DNA of 64,000 nucleotides from Thermoflexibacter ruber. GTDB lineage: Bacteria > Bacteroidota > Bacteroidia > Cytophagales > Thermoflexibacteraceae. Made by a program: the position numbers and the translations under genes. The notes below the pieces were generated by a model. It made no database searches, was not told where the DNA came from, and worked only from the letters and a program-made list of their open reading frames with translations. The stretch spans positions 1-64,000 of the forward strand of contig NZ_FONY01000029.1 in the NCBI RefSeq assembly GCF_900113045.1. The letters are read 5' to 3'. Positions 52,443 to 60,725 of the stretch are shown one piece after another (within the stretch, counting starts at the first letter, position 1; each line of letters opens with the position of its first letter).

Positions 52443-55400
52443 TCAATTCTCTGCCAAAGTTTGCTTTACTATCGCTCTCTCACTTGGGCTAAGTTCAAAG
52501 ATTTCATATACCAACTCATCTATTTTGTTTTCTTCTGTTTGCGTATCCTCCCCCTTTTCTTTTTTGGCTAAAACCGCATCTACCAATTTTACTAAGGCTT
52601 TTTGCTTTTTCTCCTCAGTAGAAGGGATAATAAACTTTTCTACTGAGGTCTTTTTCAGTACATAAGCCCCTCCTGCGGTGTATTCACCTACTTTGATAAA
52701 ATAATACTGAAAAAGTCGGCTATTCAACAAGGCTAAAATGAATTTAATAGGAATTTTTTTAGAAGAAGTCAAGAAGAAAGAAGCACTTGTTAAGAAGTGT
52801 TTTTGTCTATCTAAAGCAAAAGACCAATTTCCTGAAATCAACCCCCAGACTATTTTTTCTTTGCTAAACTTGTTATAATATGTATTAGCACACCTTTGCA
52901 AAGCATACCACTCGTATCTTATGCTTGTTTCTGCTTTATTCCTATTTTCTAACTCAGTGCGAAATTTTGTAATAAATTTAAAAAGAGCAGGGTATTGGTT
53001 TTGGAAGGCTTCTTCTGCGTGTGATGAACTTCCCCTAATACTTTTGTCTTTTTCCAAGGGGAAATGCCATGGAATAAATAACAAATTTTGACCACTTGAT
53101 TGCAAAGCATACCTATTAATATCTTTGCCTCTCAATAACGGTTTAATGACAGAAGCAACCTGAGGTTCCTGATTGATTAGTTCTTCTTTACTTTCGTTAC
53201 CAATAATAAAAGCCTCATCAAAACCTGTGGTGATTCCCCTATAAATCACAATATCAGGTATTTCGCTAATTGGCTTCCCTTTTGACTTTATTTTGTGAAT
53301 CAAAGCATCGGAGTCGGCACTATTAAAAAGCCAAGCCTCTGCTAATAATGTATTTTGAGGGAGTAAGACTGCATTTTTTACCGATTCTCCTAAGTTTTCT
53401 ATGTCTTCTACTTTTTCTTTGAAAAACTTAAAGTAGCGAAAATACTCCTTACTTACTCCTTTATTTATAATAAGAATAGCACTTGATACTAAGGATTCTG
53501 TAAATACTCTGACCTGCTCTAAGTTAATGATTACGTGCAGATTGTGCTTAGCAATAAACTCCCTCAGCTTTTTTCCATATTCTGCATTAAAAAATTTATT
53601 GGTGTTAATTATGCTTACGATGCCTTTGGGAGTAGAAATAGCCATGAGTTTTTCAAAAAAATAAGAACTAATATCAGAAGTCCCTGAGTAAACTTGGTAG
53701 TTTTCTTTCAAATATGGGCTAATATGCGCAAGCTCTCTGTGTTGAATATAAGGTGGATTGGAAATGATGACATCAAAGCCTTGAAAATCACCATTGTCAT
53801 TTAAAACTTCAGGAAACTCAAAACGCCACTCAAAAGCATTTCTGTAAACTTTGTTATTTTGGCTCTCCTCCAAAGACTGCGTAAGGCGGTCTCTTTCCTC
53901 TTCCAATTTTTTTATCTTTTCTCTTTCTAATCCGTTCCCTTCGCCATTGCCTTCTTTTTTGTCTATGCCTTTGTTGAATAGGTCATCGCTTGCCCTTAGC
54001 ACAAGTTCTGCATTTACTCTTTGCAAGCGTAGTATGCGTGGGTTGCTGTATTTGGCAATTTCTGCCCGAAAACCACTTTTGATTTCTGCAATGATTTTTT
54101 CTAAATTCTTTTTGCTATCTCTTTGTTTTTCATTTTTGTAGCTATTTACGAAGCCTCTATACTGCACTATATCGTATTTGGCATTTTTAAGCACTCGGCT
54201 CAAATCGGTAGCAAGCTCATACCTACTTATTAAACTGTTCCCACATTTGATATTGATATCTATGTTAGGTAGCGTTTCCAAATTGGTAAAGCCACTTTCT
54301 TCTGTATAGTAAGCGTTTTTGAGCAGCTCTATCCAAAGACGTAAGCGACATATCTTGACGGAGTTAGGATTAATGTCCACCCCAAACAAGCAGTTTTCTA
54401 TCAGCTTTTGTTTCTCGTGGAAAAGTGTTTTTTGTATGCGTTGGCTTTCTTTATTGTTGAAATGATAAGTAACAATGTCCCCGTCCTCATCTGTAATCAC
54501 AAGTTCATCATCAACTACTTGCACAAAAGTTTCTTTTAGTCTTTTGCCTTGTGCGTCCTCTAAAATTCGGAGTTCACTTTTGATAGCGATGATTTCGTTG
54601 AGAGCTGATACCAAAAAGTGTCCTGAGCCTACGGCAGGGTCGCAGATTTTCAAGCTATTGATGATTTGATTTGCTTCTTTTCTATCCTCAATTTGGTTGT
54701 ATAGTTCATCATAAGTTTGACATTGCCAATTTTTCTGCTCGTTGAACTTTTGCAGTACCGCCAAGCGAATGGACTCCCTGCACATATACATCGTAATAAA
54801 GGCAGGAGTAAAAATAGCCCCGTCTTTGTAGCCATTGATTTTCTCAAAGACTTTGCCCAAGACAGAAGCATTGATGATAGGTCGATTGTCTTCTCTGATT
54901 TCTGTTTTTCCCTCAGTACCAAAGTCATACGCATCTAAAAACTTAAATAAATAGACTAAAACAGGAAGTTTGTCTGTTTTCTTTTGCTCCTCTTTGAGAA
55001 TAGTCGCTCCAAACAGTTCCAAGTATTCTGTATTGCTCAGGGAATCTATTTGAATGGTTTGGTCTTCCAACTCGCTGATTTCAAAGAGAGAGCTATTTAG
55101 GTAAGGGACTTTGCTGTATTTAGTTTTGAAGCTTTCGGTACGGTCTTGGATATTTACGGCTAAAACTCTGTGAAACAGTTTGAAAAGTTCATCAAAGTTG
55201 CTAATCATTTCACTATGGAGAAAGCAATAAGCTTTATCTCCTTTGTGGTAACTGACTAATTGCCCTTCTAAAAGTTTGAGAAACAGCACTCTATTTACCC
55301 AAGTAATGCAAAGTTCTAAGGCAATATTAAAAAGTTGGTCTTGCTTATTTTCTCCGTAAAGACTTATGTTACTAACTTTGTGTAAGCCTTTGATGTTCAG

Positions 55401-56270
55401 AATTTCTATGACTTGCTCTAAGAAAGAACCTGCATTTCGCTTGTCTTTTTTCCTTCTGATGATGTTTTTTCCGCCTTCTTTCTCTTCCTCTACGCCTAAA
55501 ATGTGTAGAAGTTCTTTGTAAAATTGGGGGTTTAGGGCATTGCTGTCTTTGCCTTCTGTGGCTTTGAGCAGGTAAGTTGGCGAAAGAATCCTGAACAAAG
55601 CTATGAGTTCTCTATCGTTTTCAGTGCTACTATCTCGCAGGATTTTCTCGTAATTTCTGAGGTCAAAATAAGCACAAGGAATTTCCACGTCTATACTGTC
55701 TATGAAAGGTTTGGCTATTTCGTTGTAAAACAAGTCGGTATTTTTACTTACTTTTTTACCATCTCTCCATTCTTCGTATTGCTTTACAAGTTCTTTGTTT
55801 TGGTAAAAAAGTTTCTCGAGATAGCTTGCTTCTATGATGTACCACTCATAAACATTAGTAGCTACTAAGTATTTGAGGCTAATGTTATTAGCTTCTATTC
55901 GCTCTCTGAGATAATATAATACCAATTCTTGCAGTGCCTTGCTGTTGGGTTTCTCGGCAGTGAACCAATCCGCTTTATTGCTTGGTTTTTTAGCTTCTAT
56001 AATTACCCCAACGGAAGTTTTGTTACTTTCTCCATGGTGAATTACGAGGTCTTGTCTTCCCTTCGTATTGATGAAGTAGTCGTCTTGATAAAAAACTTTT
56101 TTGAGGAAATCGCTAAATAGGTTTTTATGAAACTCCTCTGATTCTTGGTCGTCTATGCGGTTTAGTAGAGCCGTCAGTTCTGCCTTGAAAATGTCTATCT
56201 CAGTTCTTAAAGGGGCTTGCTTTAAGAGGGCTTTGAGGGCTTTTTTGGGTGTAAGCGTAGAGAATTTCAT
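52443..56270 (-). CDS. Single-chain type IIG-like restriction-modification enzyme (Eco57I-type)
   Basis: This 1275-residue protein has an N-terminal nuclease core DLVIHHG...VGVIIEAKKPSNK (D74, E92, K94), then a long helical linker. The adenine-methyltransferase SAM motif ICDPAVGSGHFLVSAL lies at about 543 and the catalytic motif ISNPPYIQHREL at about 838. A TaqI-like specificity domain follows at the C-terminus (NKVYRN..., KFILALLNSRLFQYYF, GGAYVLKKTSVEKFIIPS). One polypeptide would cut and modify DNA, and no separate specificity or methylase gene is nearby. The recognition site cannot be told from sequence. It has a strong promoter at 56305-56335. The last residues (ERAIVKQTLAEN) are intact. 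Confidence 0.85.
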   Translation of the reverse strand: MKFSTLTPKKALKALLKQAPLRTEIDIFKAELTALLNRIDDQESEEFHKNLFSDFLKKVFYQDDYFINTKGRQDLVIHHGESNKTSVGVIIEAKKPSNKADWFTAEKPNSKALQELVLYYLRERIEANNISLKYLVATNVYEWYIIEASYLEKLFYQNKELVKQYEEWRDGKKVSKNTDLFYNEIAKPFIDSIDVEIPCAYFDLRNYEKILRDSSTENDRELIALFRILSPTYLLKATEGKDSNALNPQFYKELLHILGVEEEKEGGKNIIRRKKDKRNAGSFLEQVIEILNIKGLHKVSNISLYGENKQDQLFNIALELCITWVNRVLFLKLLEGQLVSYHKGDKAYCFLHSEMISNFDELFKLFHRVLAVNIQDRTESFKTKYSKVPYLNSSLFEISELEDQTIQIDSLSNTEYLELFGATILKEEQKKTDKLPVLVYLFKFLDAYDFGTEGKTEIREDNRPIINASVLGKVFEKINGYKDGAIFTPAFITMYMCRESIRLAVLQKFNEQKNWQCQTYDELYNQIEDRKEANQIINSLKICDPAVGSGHFLVSALNEIIAIKSELRILEDAQGKRLKETFVQVVDDELVITDEDGDIVTYHFNNKESQRIQKTLFHEKQKLIENCLFGVDINPNSVKICRLRLWIELLKNAYYTEESGFTNLETLPNIDINIKCGNSLISRYELATDLSRVLKNAKYDIVQYRGFVNSYKNEKQRDSKKNLEKIIAEIKSGFRAEIAKYSNPRILRLQRVNAELVLRASDDLFNKGIDKKEGNGEGNGLEREKIKKLEEERDRLTQSLEESQNNKVYRNAFEWRFEFPEVLNDNGDFQGFDVIISNPPYIQHRELAHISPYLKENYQVYSGTSDISSYFFEKLMAISTPKGIVSIINTNKFFNAEYGKKLREFIAKHNLHVIINLEQVRVFTESLVSSAILIINKGVSKEYFRYFKFFKEKVEDIENLGESVKNAVLLPQNTLLAEAWLFNSADSDALIHKIKSKGKPISEIPDIVIYRGITTGFDEAFIIGNESKEELINQEPQVASVIKPLLRGKDINRYALQSSGQNLLFIPWHFPLEKDKSIRGSSSHAEEAFQNQYPALFKFITKFRTELENRNKAETSIRYEWYALQRCANTYYNKFSKEKIVWGLISGNWSFALDRQKHFLTSASFFLTSSKKIPIKFILALLNSRLFQYYFIKVGEYTAGGAYVLKKTSVEKFIIPSTEEKKQKALVKLVDAVLAKKEKGEDTQTEENKIDELVYEIFELSPSERAIVKQTLAEN

Positions 56271-56304
56271 TTAACTGAAGCAAAATTTAGCAATTTTTAT
56301 CCTA

Positions 56305-56335
56305 CAAATATACAATTATGCCCCAATAACGCAAA
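56305..56335 (-). promoter_or_regulatory. Promoter of the restriction-modification gene
   Basis: On the minus strand: TTTG (56335-56332), 19-base spacer, TATATTTG (56312-56305), about 35 bases before the ATG. Confidence 0.7.
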
Positions 56336-56345
56336 CTTATATTGC

Positions 56346-57827
56346 TTACTTATCCTTCAAAGACTGTTTAAGATTGGCTAAATTCTGAGCGTACTCGGCA
56401 TGATTGGGGGCTAATTCTATTGCCTTGTTAAATGCTTTTTCTGCTTCGGAATTGTTTTTCATTTCTTGGTAAATCAAGCCTAAGTTGTTGTAAGCCGCCG
56501 CATTTTTCCCTTCTAACTCTAAGGATTTTTTACAATCAGCTAAGGCTTCAGTGTATTTTTGCAGCCGCAACTTAGCCAAACCTCGATTGTTGTAAGCATA
56601 CGCAAAGTTTTTGTCTAACTCTATTGCCTTGTCAAAGTCTTTAACTGCTTCTGCAAATTTGTTTAGTTGAATTTTGACAAAACCTCTGTTATTGTAAAAA
56701 TCAGCAACTTTGCCGTCTAAGCTAATGGCTCTGTCAAAGTCTTGGAGGGCATTTTGCAAGTTGCCAATTGTTTTTTCTGCCATAGCACGCTGGTAGTAAG
56801 CAGAAGCCATAGCATTTTCTAAGTTGATGGCTTTGGTAAAATCTGCCACCGCTTCGTTAGGTTTGCTGGTCATGCGATACAAAATCCCCCTTTCCATATA
56901 AGGCACTACATCGCCTGCGTAGAGTTTGATAGCACTGCTGTAATCCTTAATCGCTTCTTCCAATTTACCAAGTTGCTTGTATAGTTTAGCACGATTGAGG
57001 AAAGCAGGACGGTTTTTTGCATCTAATTTGATGACTTGGCTGTAGTCGGCGATGGCTTCCTCATATCTACTCAAGCCCGTTTTGGCAGAGGCTCTCATCA
57101 TCCAAACTTTTACTTCATTAGGTGCAATTTTTAAGTAGGCATCATACTCTGGGAGAGTGGCTTCTAAGTTGTTTTGTTGTATGTAGATGTCTGCTTTGTA
57201 GAGATATACCTCTTTTTCCTTAGGGTTAAGTTGGATTACTTTGGCATAGTATTTCAGTGCAGGCTCTAACTCGTTGGAAGTGTGGTGGATACGACCTAAA
57301 CGCAAGTGAGCTGCCACATTTTTTGGGTCAAGGGCGATTACTTTTTCGTAGGCTTTTTGGGCTAAGGGATATTTTCGCAAGCCATCATAAGACATGCCTA
57401 AGTTTAAATAGGCGGTTGTGAATTTGGCATTTTCTTTAATAGCTCGGCTAAAACCTTTGACGGCACGTTGATAATTTCCTGCCAAATAGTAGATATTAGC
57501 GCAGTTAAAATAGTACTTTTCTGTATAGGCATGGTCAGTACTATGTTGGAGTGCTTTTTTGTAATCGGCTAAGGCTTCTTTGTATTTTCCTAAACGTGTG
57601 TAGGCGGCAGCACGCGCATCATAGACCGCAAAGTTATCTTTTTTTATTTTTAAGATTTCATTGTAAATCGCTATGGCTTGCTCAAATTTCCCTTGGCTAT
57701 AATACCTTGTGGCTTGGTCAAAGATAGGCTTGATGCTCCGCTTCCCACCACCCTCGCCCTCTTGGGCAAAAATTACACAAGGGATAAACAAACATACAAA
57801 TAGAATGAAAATTAAACGATGTGGCAT
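56346..57827 (-). CDS. Exported tetratricopeptide repeat protein
   Basis: This 493-residue protein has a signal peptide (MPHRLIFILFVCLFIPCVIFAQ), then about thirteen TPR units from residue 35 to the end (for example YYSQGKFEQAIAIYNEILKIKKDNFAVYDARAAAYTRLGKYKEALADYKKAL). The repeats are regular at 34 residues and fill nearly all of the mature protein, so it is a scaffold for other envelope proteins. The partner is unknown. The next gene downstream on this strand is the restriction-modification gene, 76 bases away and with its own promoter. Confidence 0.8.
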   Translation of the reverse strand: MPHRLIFILFVCLFIPCVIFAQEGEGGGKRSIKPIFDQATRYYSQGKFEQAIAIYNEILKIKKDNFAVYDARAAAYTRLGKYKEALADYKKALQHSTDHAYTEKYYFNCANIYYLAGNYQRAVKGFSRAIKENAKFTTAYLNLGMSYDGLRKYPLAQKAYEKVIALDPKNVAAHLRLGRIHHTSNELEPALKYYAKVIQLNPKEKEVYLYKADIYIQQNNLEATLPEYDAYLKIAPNEVKVWMMRASAKTGLSRYEEAIADYSQVIKLDAKNRPAFLNRAKLYKQLGKLEEAIKDYSSAIKLYAGDVVPYMERGILYRMTSKPNEAVADFTKAINLENAMASAYYQRAMAEKTIGNLQNALQDFDRAISLDGKVADFYNNRGFVKIQLNKFAEAVKDFDKAIELDKNFAYAYNNRGLAKLRLQKYTEALADCKKSLELEGKNAAAYNNLGLIYQEMKNNSEAEKAFNKAIELAPNHAEYAQNLANLKQSLKDK

Positions 57828-57936
57828 GATATTCTACAATAAGTATTTTAATTGTTTACTTGTCAAATTTTGTGCTTAAAAATTAGTCATTGATGACAAA
57901 AATTATCAAAAGTAACAGGTATTTATTCACTACATT

Positions 57937-58632
57937 TTATTTGACCACTCTGGAGTCCAAATAAACAAACTTGCCATCCTCTTGGACTTGGTATTGGGCA
58001 TCTAATTTGTAACCGTTTGGAAGTTTCATTTTCTCATAGCCAAGCTCTTGAATATTGATTTTCAAAGATTTATCTATAGTAGTTTTTCGTTCTACTGCCC
58101 CCATGGGGTCGCCGTCGGCGTAGCAAGCCGCAATTCCGTTGATGTACTCTCCTTGCGGATTGAAAGAGCAAAGGAAAGTAGTTTTGCGGTAAGTATAAAG
58201 AGAATCTCTATAGTTAAACTCCTCTAAATCGCTGATTTCTACTAAGATAAAATTCTCATTTTGAGCTATTAGGGAGGCACCGCCCATAGGTTTATGCGCT
58301 CCTATGTTAAACTTGTCGTGGTGTGTACGTTTCCAAAGTCCTTCAAACTCGTTTGGCACATTAATAATCTGCTTGCCGTTGATTTGATTACGCAAAAATT
58401 GGTGGTTTTCTTTAGAAAGTTTTTGGACGGAAGGAATACTTGCAACTTGGTAGGGTAAGGAAACTTCATGAAAGTTTTGGATAAAACTCTGGAAAGCAAT
58501 GTTTCTTATCTCTGTGGAGATAGATTGGAAAGTAGCCGTAGAGTCGCCTCCTATCTGATTTTCTGCGTTTTGAGAATCTGAGGCACAAGCGTAAAAAAAC
58601 AAGGCAATGACTACAAAATAAAGATGTTTCAT
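57937..58632 (-). CDS. Putative lipoprotein of unknown function
   Basis: This 231-residue protein has a signal with MKHLYFVVIALFFYACASDSQ, likely lipidated at Cys16. The mature part has segments with IRNIAFQSFIQNFHEVSLPYQ, EFEGLWKRTHHDKFNIG, and a strand-rich end (YRKTTFLCSFNPQGEYINGI, YQVQEDGKFVYLDSRVV). I do not recognise the family. The neighbours (TPR protein, HAD phosphatase) give no clue. Confidence 0.55.
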   Translation of the reverse strand: MKHLYFVVIALFFYACASDSQNAENQIGGDSTATFQSISTEIRNIAFQSFIQNFHEVSLPYQVASIPSVQKLSKENHQFLRNQINGKQIINVPNEFEGLWKRTHHDKFNIGAHKPMGGASLIAQNENFILVEISDLEEFNYRDSLYTYRKTTFLCSFNPQGEYINGIAACYADGDPMGAVERKTTIDKSLKINIQELGYEKMKLPNGYKLDAQYQVQEDGKFVYLDSRVVK

Positions 58633-58694
58633 AAGAAGGCAATTACATTTTTTACAAATTTAAGATTTTTATGTCAAAATTTCATTGGCATGGT

Positions 58695-59360
58695 TCACAA
58701 ACTTATCAATTTAACTAAATCTTCCATAGAAAGTTGGGTAAAATCGTCAATGACTAAATGCGTAGTCGGTTGAAGTTCCTCCTTCGTATGCGTAGTAGTA
58801 ATGCCTATGACCTTTGTACCTGCATTTTTTGCAGAGGTAGTTCCTGCCAAAGAATCCTCAAAAACAATACATTGCGAAGGGAGGAAGCCTATAACTTGAG
58901 CCGTTTTAAGATAAATTTCAGGATGTGGTTTGCCCTCTTTGACATGACTATCGTCCAAGATAGTGCTAAAAAAATGCCCGATTTGCAAGTGTTCAAAGAC
59001 AAAATCCACATTCACTCTTGGGGCAGAGGTAGCTACTGCACAAGGGACTTGGTGATTGCTTAGTAGAGTCAAAAAATCGCTCAGTCCTTTTACCTCTTTG
59101 ATGTCTTTTTCATACATCTGCCTGTAAAGCAATTCCTTGTCTAAACCAAGTTGATAAATTTCTGCTTCGGAAAGGGCATCACCGAAAACGACTTTGAGCC
59201 ACTCCTTGTTCATTCTTCCCCACACTTTTTGTTTGAGTTCCTCATCGGTAAAAGAAAAGTGGTGTTTTTTTAAGAAAAGTTCAATGGAAGTTTTGTGATA
59301 AGGGTTGCTATCTACCAATACTCCGTCCATGTCAAAAATAACAGCAAATTGAGGTTTCAT
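58695..59360 (-). CDS. HAD-superfamily phosphatase, beta-phosphoglucomutase-like
   Basis: This 221-residue protein shows motif I FDMDGVLVDSNPYH, motif II VATSAPRVNVDFV, motif III Lys in HVKEGKPHPEIY and motif IV VFEDSLAGTTSAKNAGTKVIG. The cap domain has the four-helix form of the subfamily (WGRMNKEWLKVVFGD). It likely hydrolyses or moves phosphate on a sugar phosphate. Its start codon overlaps the end of the SixA-like gene by 4 bases, a coupled-translation arrangement with the two genes upstream of it on the same strand. Confidence 0.88.
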   Translation of the reverse strand: MKPQFAVIFDMDGVLVDSNPYHKTSIELFLKKHHFSFTDEELKQKVWGRMNKEWLKVVFGDALSEAEIYQLGLDKELLYRQMYEKDIKEVKGLSDFLTLLSNHQVPCAVATSAPRVNVDFVFEHLQIGHFFSTILDDSHVKEGKPHPEIYLKTAQVIGFLPSQCIVFEDSLAGTTSAKNAGTKVIGITTTHTKEELQPTTHLVIDDFTQLSMEDLVKLISL

Positions 59361-59857
59361 TCAGTATGTTTTTTAGGATAATCAAAAAATAAAAATTGTG
59401 CCTTATTAGGTTGTATGTCTGCCCAAGTGCTTATATCCCAACGCACTGCAAAGATTCCTGTGGTAGGGATATTTTCTATGTGGAGTGTTTGGGTAAGTTG
59501 GTTTGCCAGCAAAGTGAGTGCAGGATTATGCCCTACCAGCATTAGTTTTTCTATGTGATTTTCTTGATTTCTAATTATTTGTAATAACTTTTCAGGGCTT
59601 GCTTCGTATATCTCGTATTCAAAAACAATTTTTTTTAGTGGATAATTGAGTTCTCCTGCCAAGATTTCCGCAGTAGCTTTGGCTCTTTGGGCAGGACTTG
59701 ACAAAATCAAATCAGGGGTTTGCCCACTCTTTTTGAGGATTTTTCCCATAAGAGGAGCATTTTTCTTCCCCCTGTTGTTGAGCGGTCGGTCAAAGTCTGC
59801 CAACTCCACCTCTTCCCAACTTGACTTGGCATGACGCACTAAATACAAGGTTTTCAT
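59357..59857 (-). CDS. SixA-like histidine phosphatase family protein
   Basis: This 166-residue protein carries the signature LYLVRHAKSSWEEVELADFDRPLNNRGKKNAPLMGKIL (catalytic His in RHAKSSW) and VGHNPALT with the second His. Members of this family remove phosphate from phosphohistidine in two-component relays, for example E. coli SixA. Start and stop overlap with both flanking genes by 4 bases (ATGA), so this is a tight operon of three with the lipoprotein gene upstream and the HAD gene downstream. Confidence 0.9.
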   Translation of the reverse strand: MKTLYLVRHAKSSWEEVELADFDRPLNNRGKKNAPLMGKILKKSGQTPDLILSSPAQRAKATAEILAGELNYPLKKIVFEYEIYEASPEKLLQIIRNQENHIEKLMLVGHNPALTLLANQLTQTLHIENIPTTGIFAVRWDISTWADIQPNKAQFLFFDYPKKHTE

Positions 59858-60531
59858 TGGACAATGATAGTAAAATGAGGAAATGGCTTGATACTCTTAT
59901 ATTTATCTCCTAATTTTTCAATATTATTTTTTTCTTTGGTGAGTACTTCGTTAAGAATGAATACATTGTCATCATAAGTTTTTCTCAAGATAAACTCATT
60001 TTCATCTGCATTTTTTATTTGTGAGAAAAGGTTACGGCAAGGTTTACATTTTTCTATTTGTGGTGTATTTTGCATCAAAGAAGTCAATTTTGCCATAAGC
60101 AGTTCTGTATTGGCATCGTAATCGTCTATGCGTTTAGAGTCACTTAGGTTAGCTTGCGTCAGTTTCAATTCCAAAGCTCTTTGGTGTAACATTTTGACAG
60201 AATCCAAGGCTGCTTTGTTGTGCTTAGGTAGTTTGGCTAACTCTTGAATAAATACCCCAATATTTGCATTGCGTTCGTCATCATTTTTATTCCACGCATA
60301 CCATTGAATATCAATACTATCCAAGATAGCATCTAATTTTTTGTCCAAAGTAAGTCCGCGAAAAGGGTCGTTTTCATCTTCCAATTCGACATTCGCCCAA
60401 GGGTCCTCATCTGCTATTTGTGTGCTGTCTTGTGTTTGGGAGCTTGTTTTTTTCTTATTTTCGCAAGCCACAAATAAACAACTCGATAGCAATAAGAGTA
60501 AGGCACACTTTTTAAGTATTAAATTGTTCAT
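59854..60531 (-). CDS. Lipoprotein of unknown function, first gene of a three-gene operon
   Basis: This 225-residue protein has a hydrophobic leader (KKCALLLLLSSCLFVACENKKKTS) with two possible lipidated Cys: LSSC fits the lipobox better than FVAC. Next come an acidic stretch (about 35-60) and mainly helical sequence (KRIDDYDANTELLMAKLTSLMQNTP), with CKPCRN in the later part. CxxC could bind metal or form a disulfide. The function is unknown. Translational overlap with the SixA-like gene suggests joint expression. Confidence 0.55.
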   Translation of the reverse strand: MNNLILKKCALLLLLSSCLFVACENKKKTSSQTQDSTQIADEDPWANVELEDENDPFRGLTLDKKLDAILDSIDIQWYAWNKNDDERNANIGVFIQELAKLPKHNKAALDSVKMLHQRALELKLTQANLSDSKRIDDYDANTELLMAKLTSLMQNTPQIEKCKPCRNLFSQIKNADENEFILRKTYDDNVFILNEVLTKEKNNIEKLGDKYKSIKPFPHFTIIVQ

Positions 60532-60679
60532 TTTCAGTCTATTTTAGAGTTAAAAATAAAATAGCAATATGCTGTAGAACCTCTCTTTCACATTTTGAAA
60601 GTAAAATTAACAGATAATATTTTGATTGTAAGACAAAATGAGGAATAAAAAATGAGGAGGCGGAAATTTTAAAAGAAAA

Positions 60680-60703
60680 GAGGCTATCCTTTTGGACAGC
60701 CTC
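60680..60703 (-). terminator. Rho-independent terminator of the cytochrome gene
   Basis: GAGGCTGTCC-AAAA-GGATAGCCTC on the minus strand, followed by TTTTCTTTTA. The stem is 10 bp with one mismatch, 23 bases behind the stop codon. Confidence 0.85.
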
Positions 60704-60725
60704 ATCTTTCAAAACAAATATTAAC

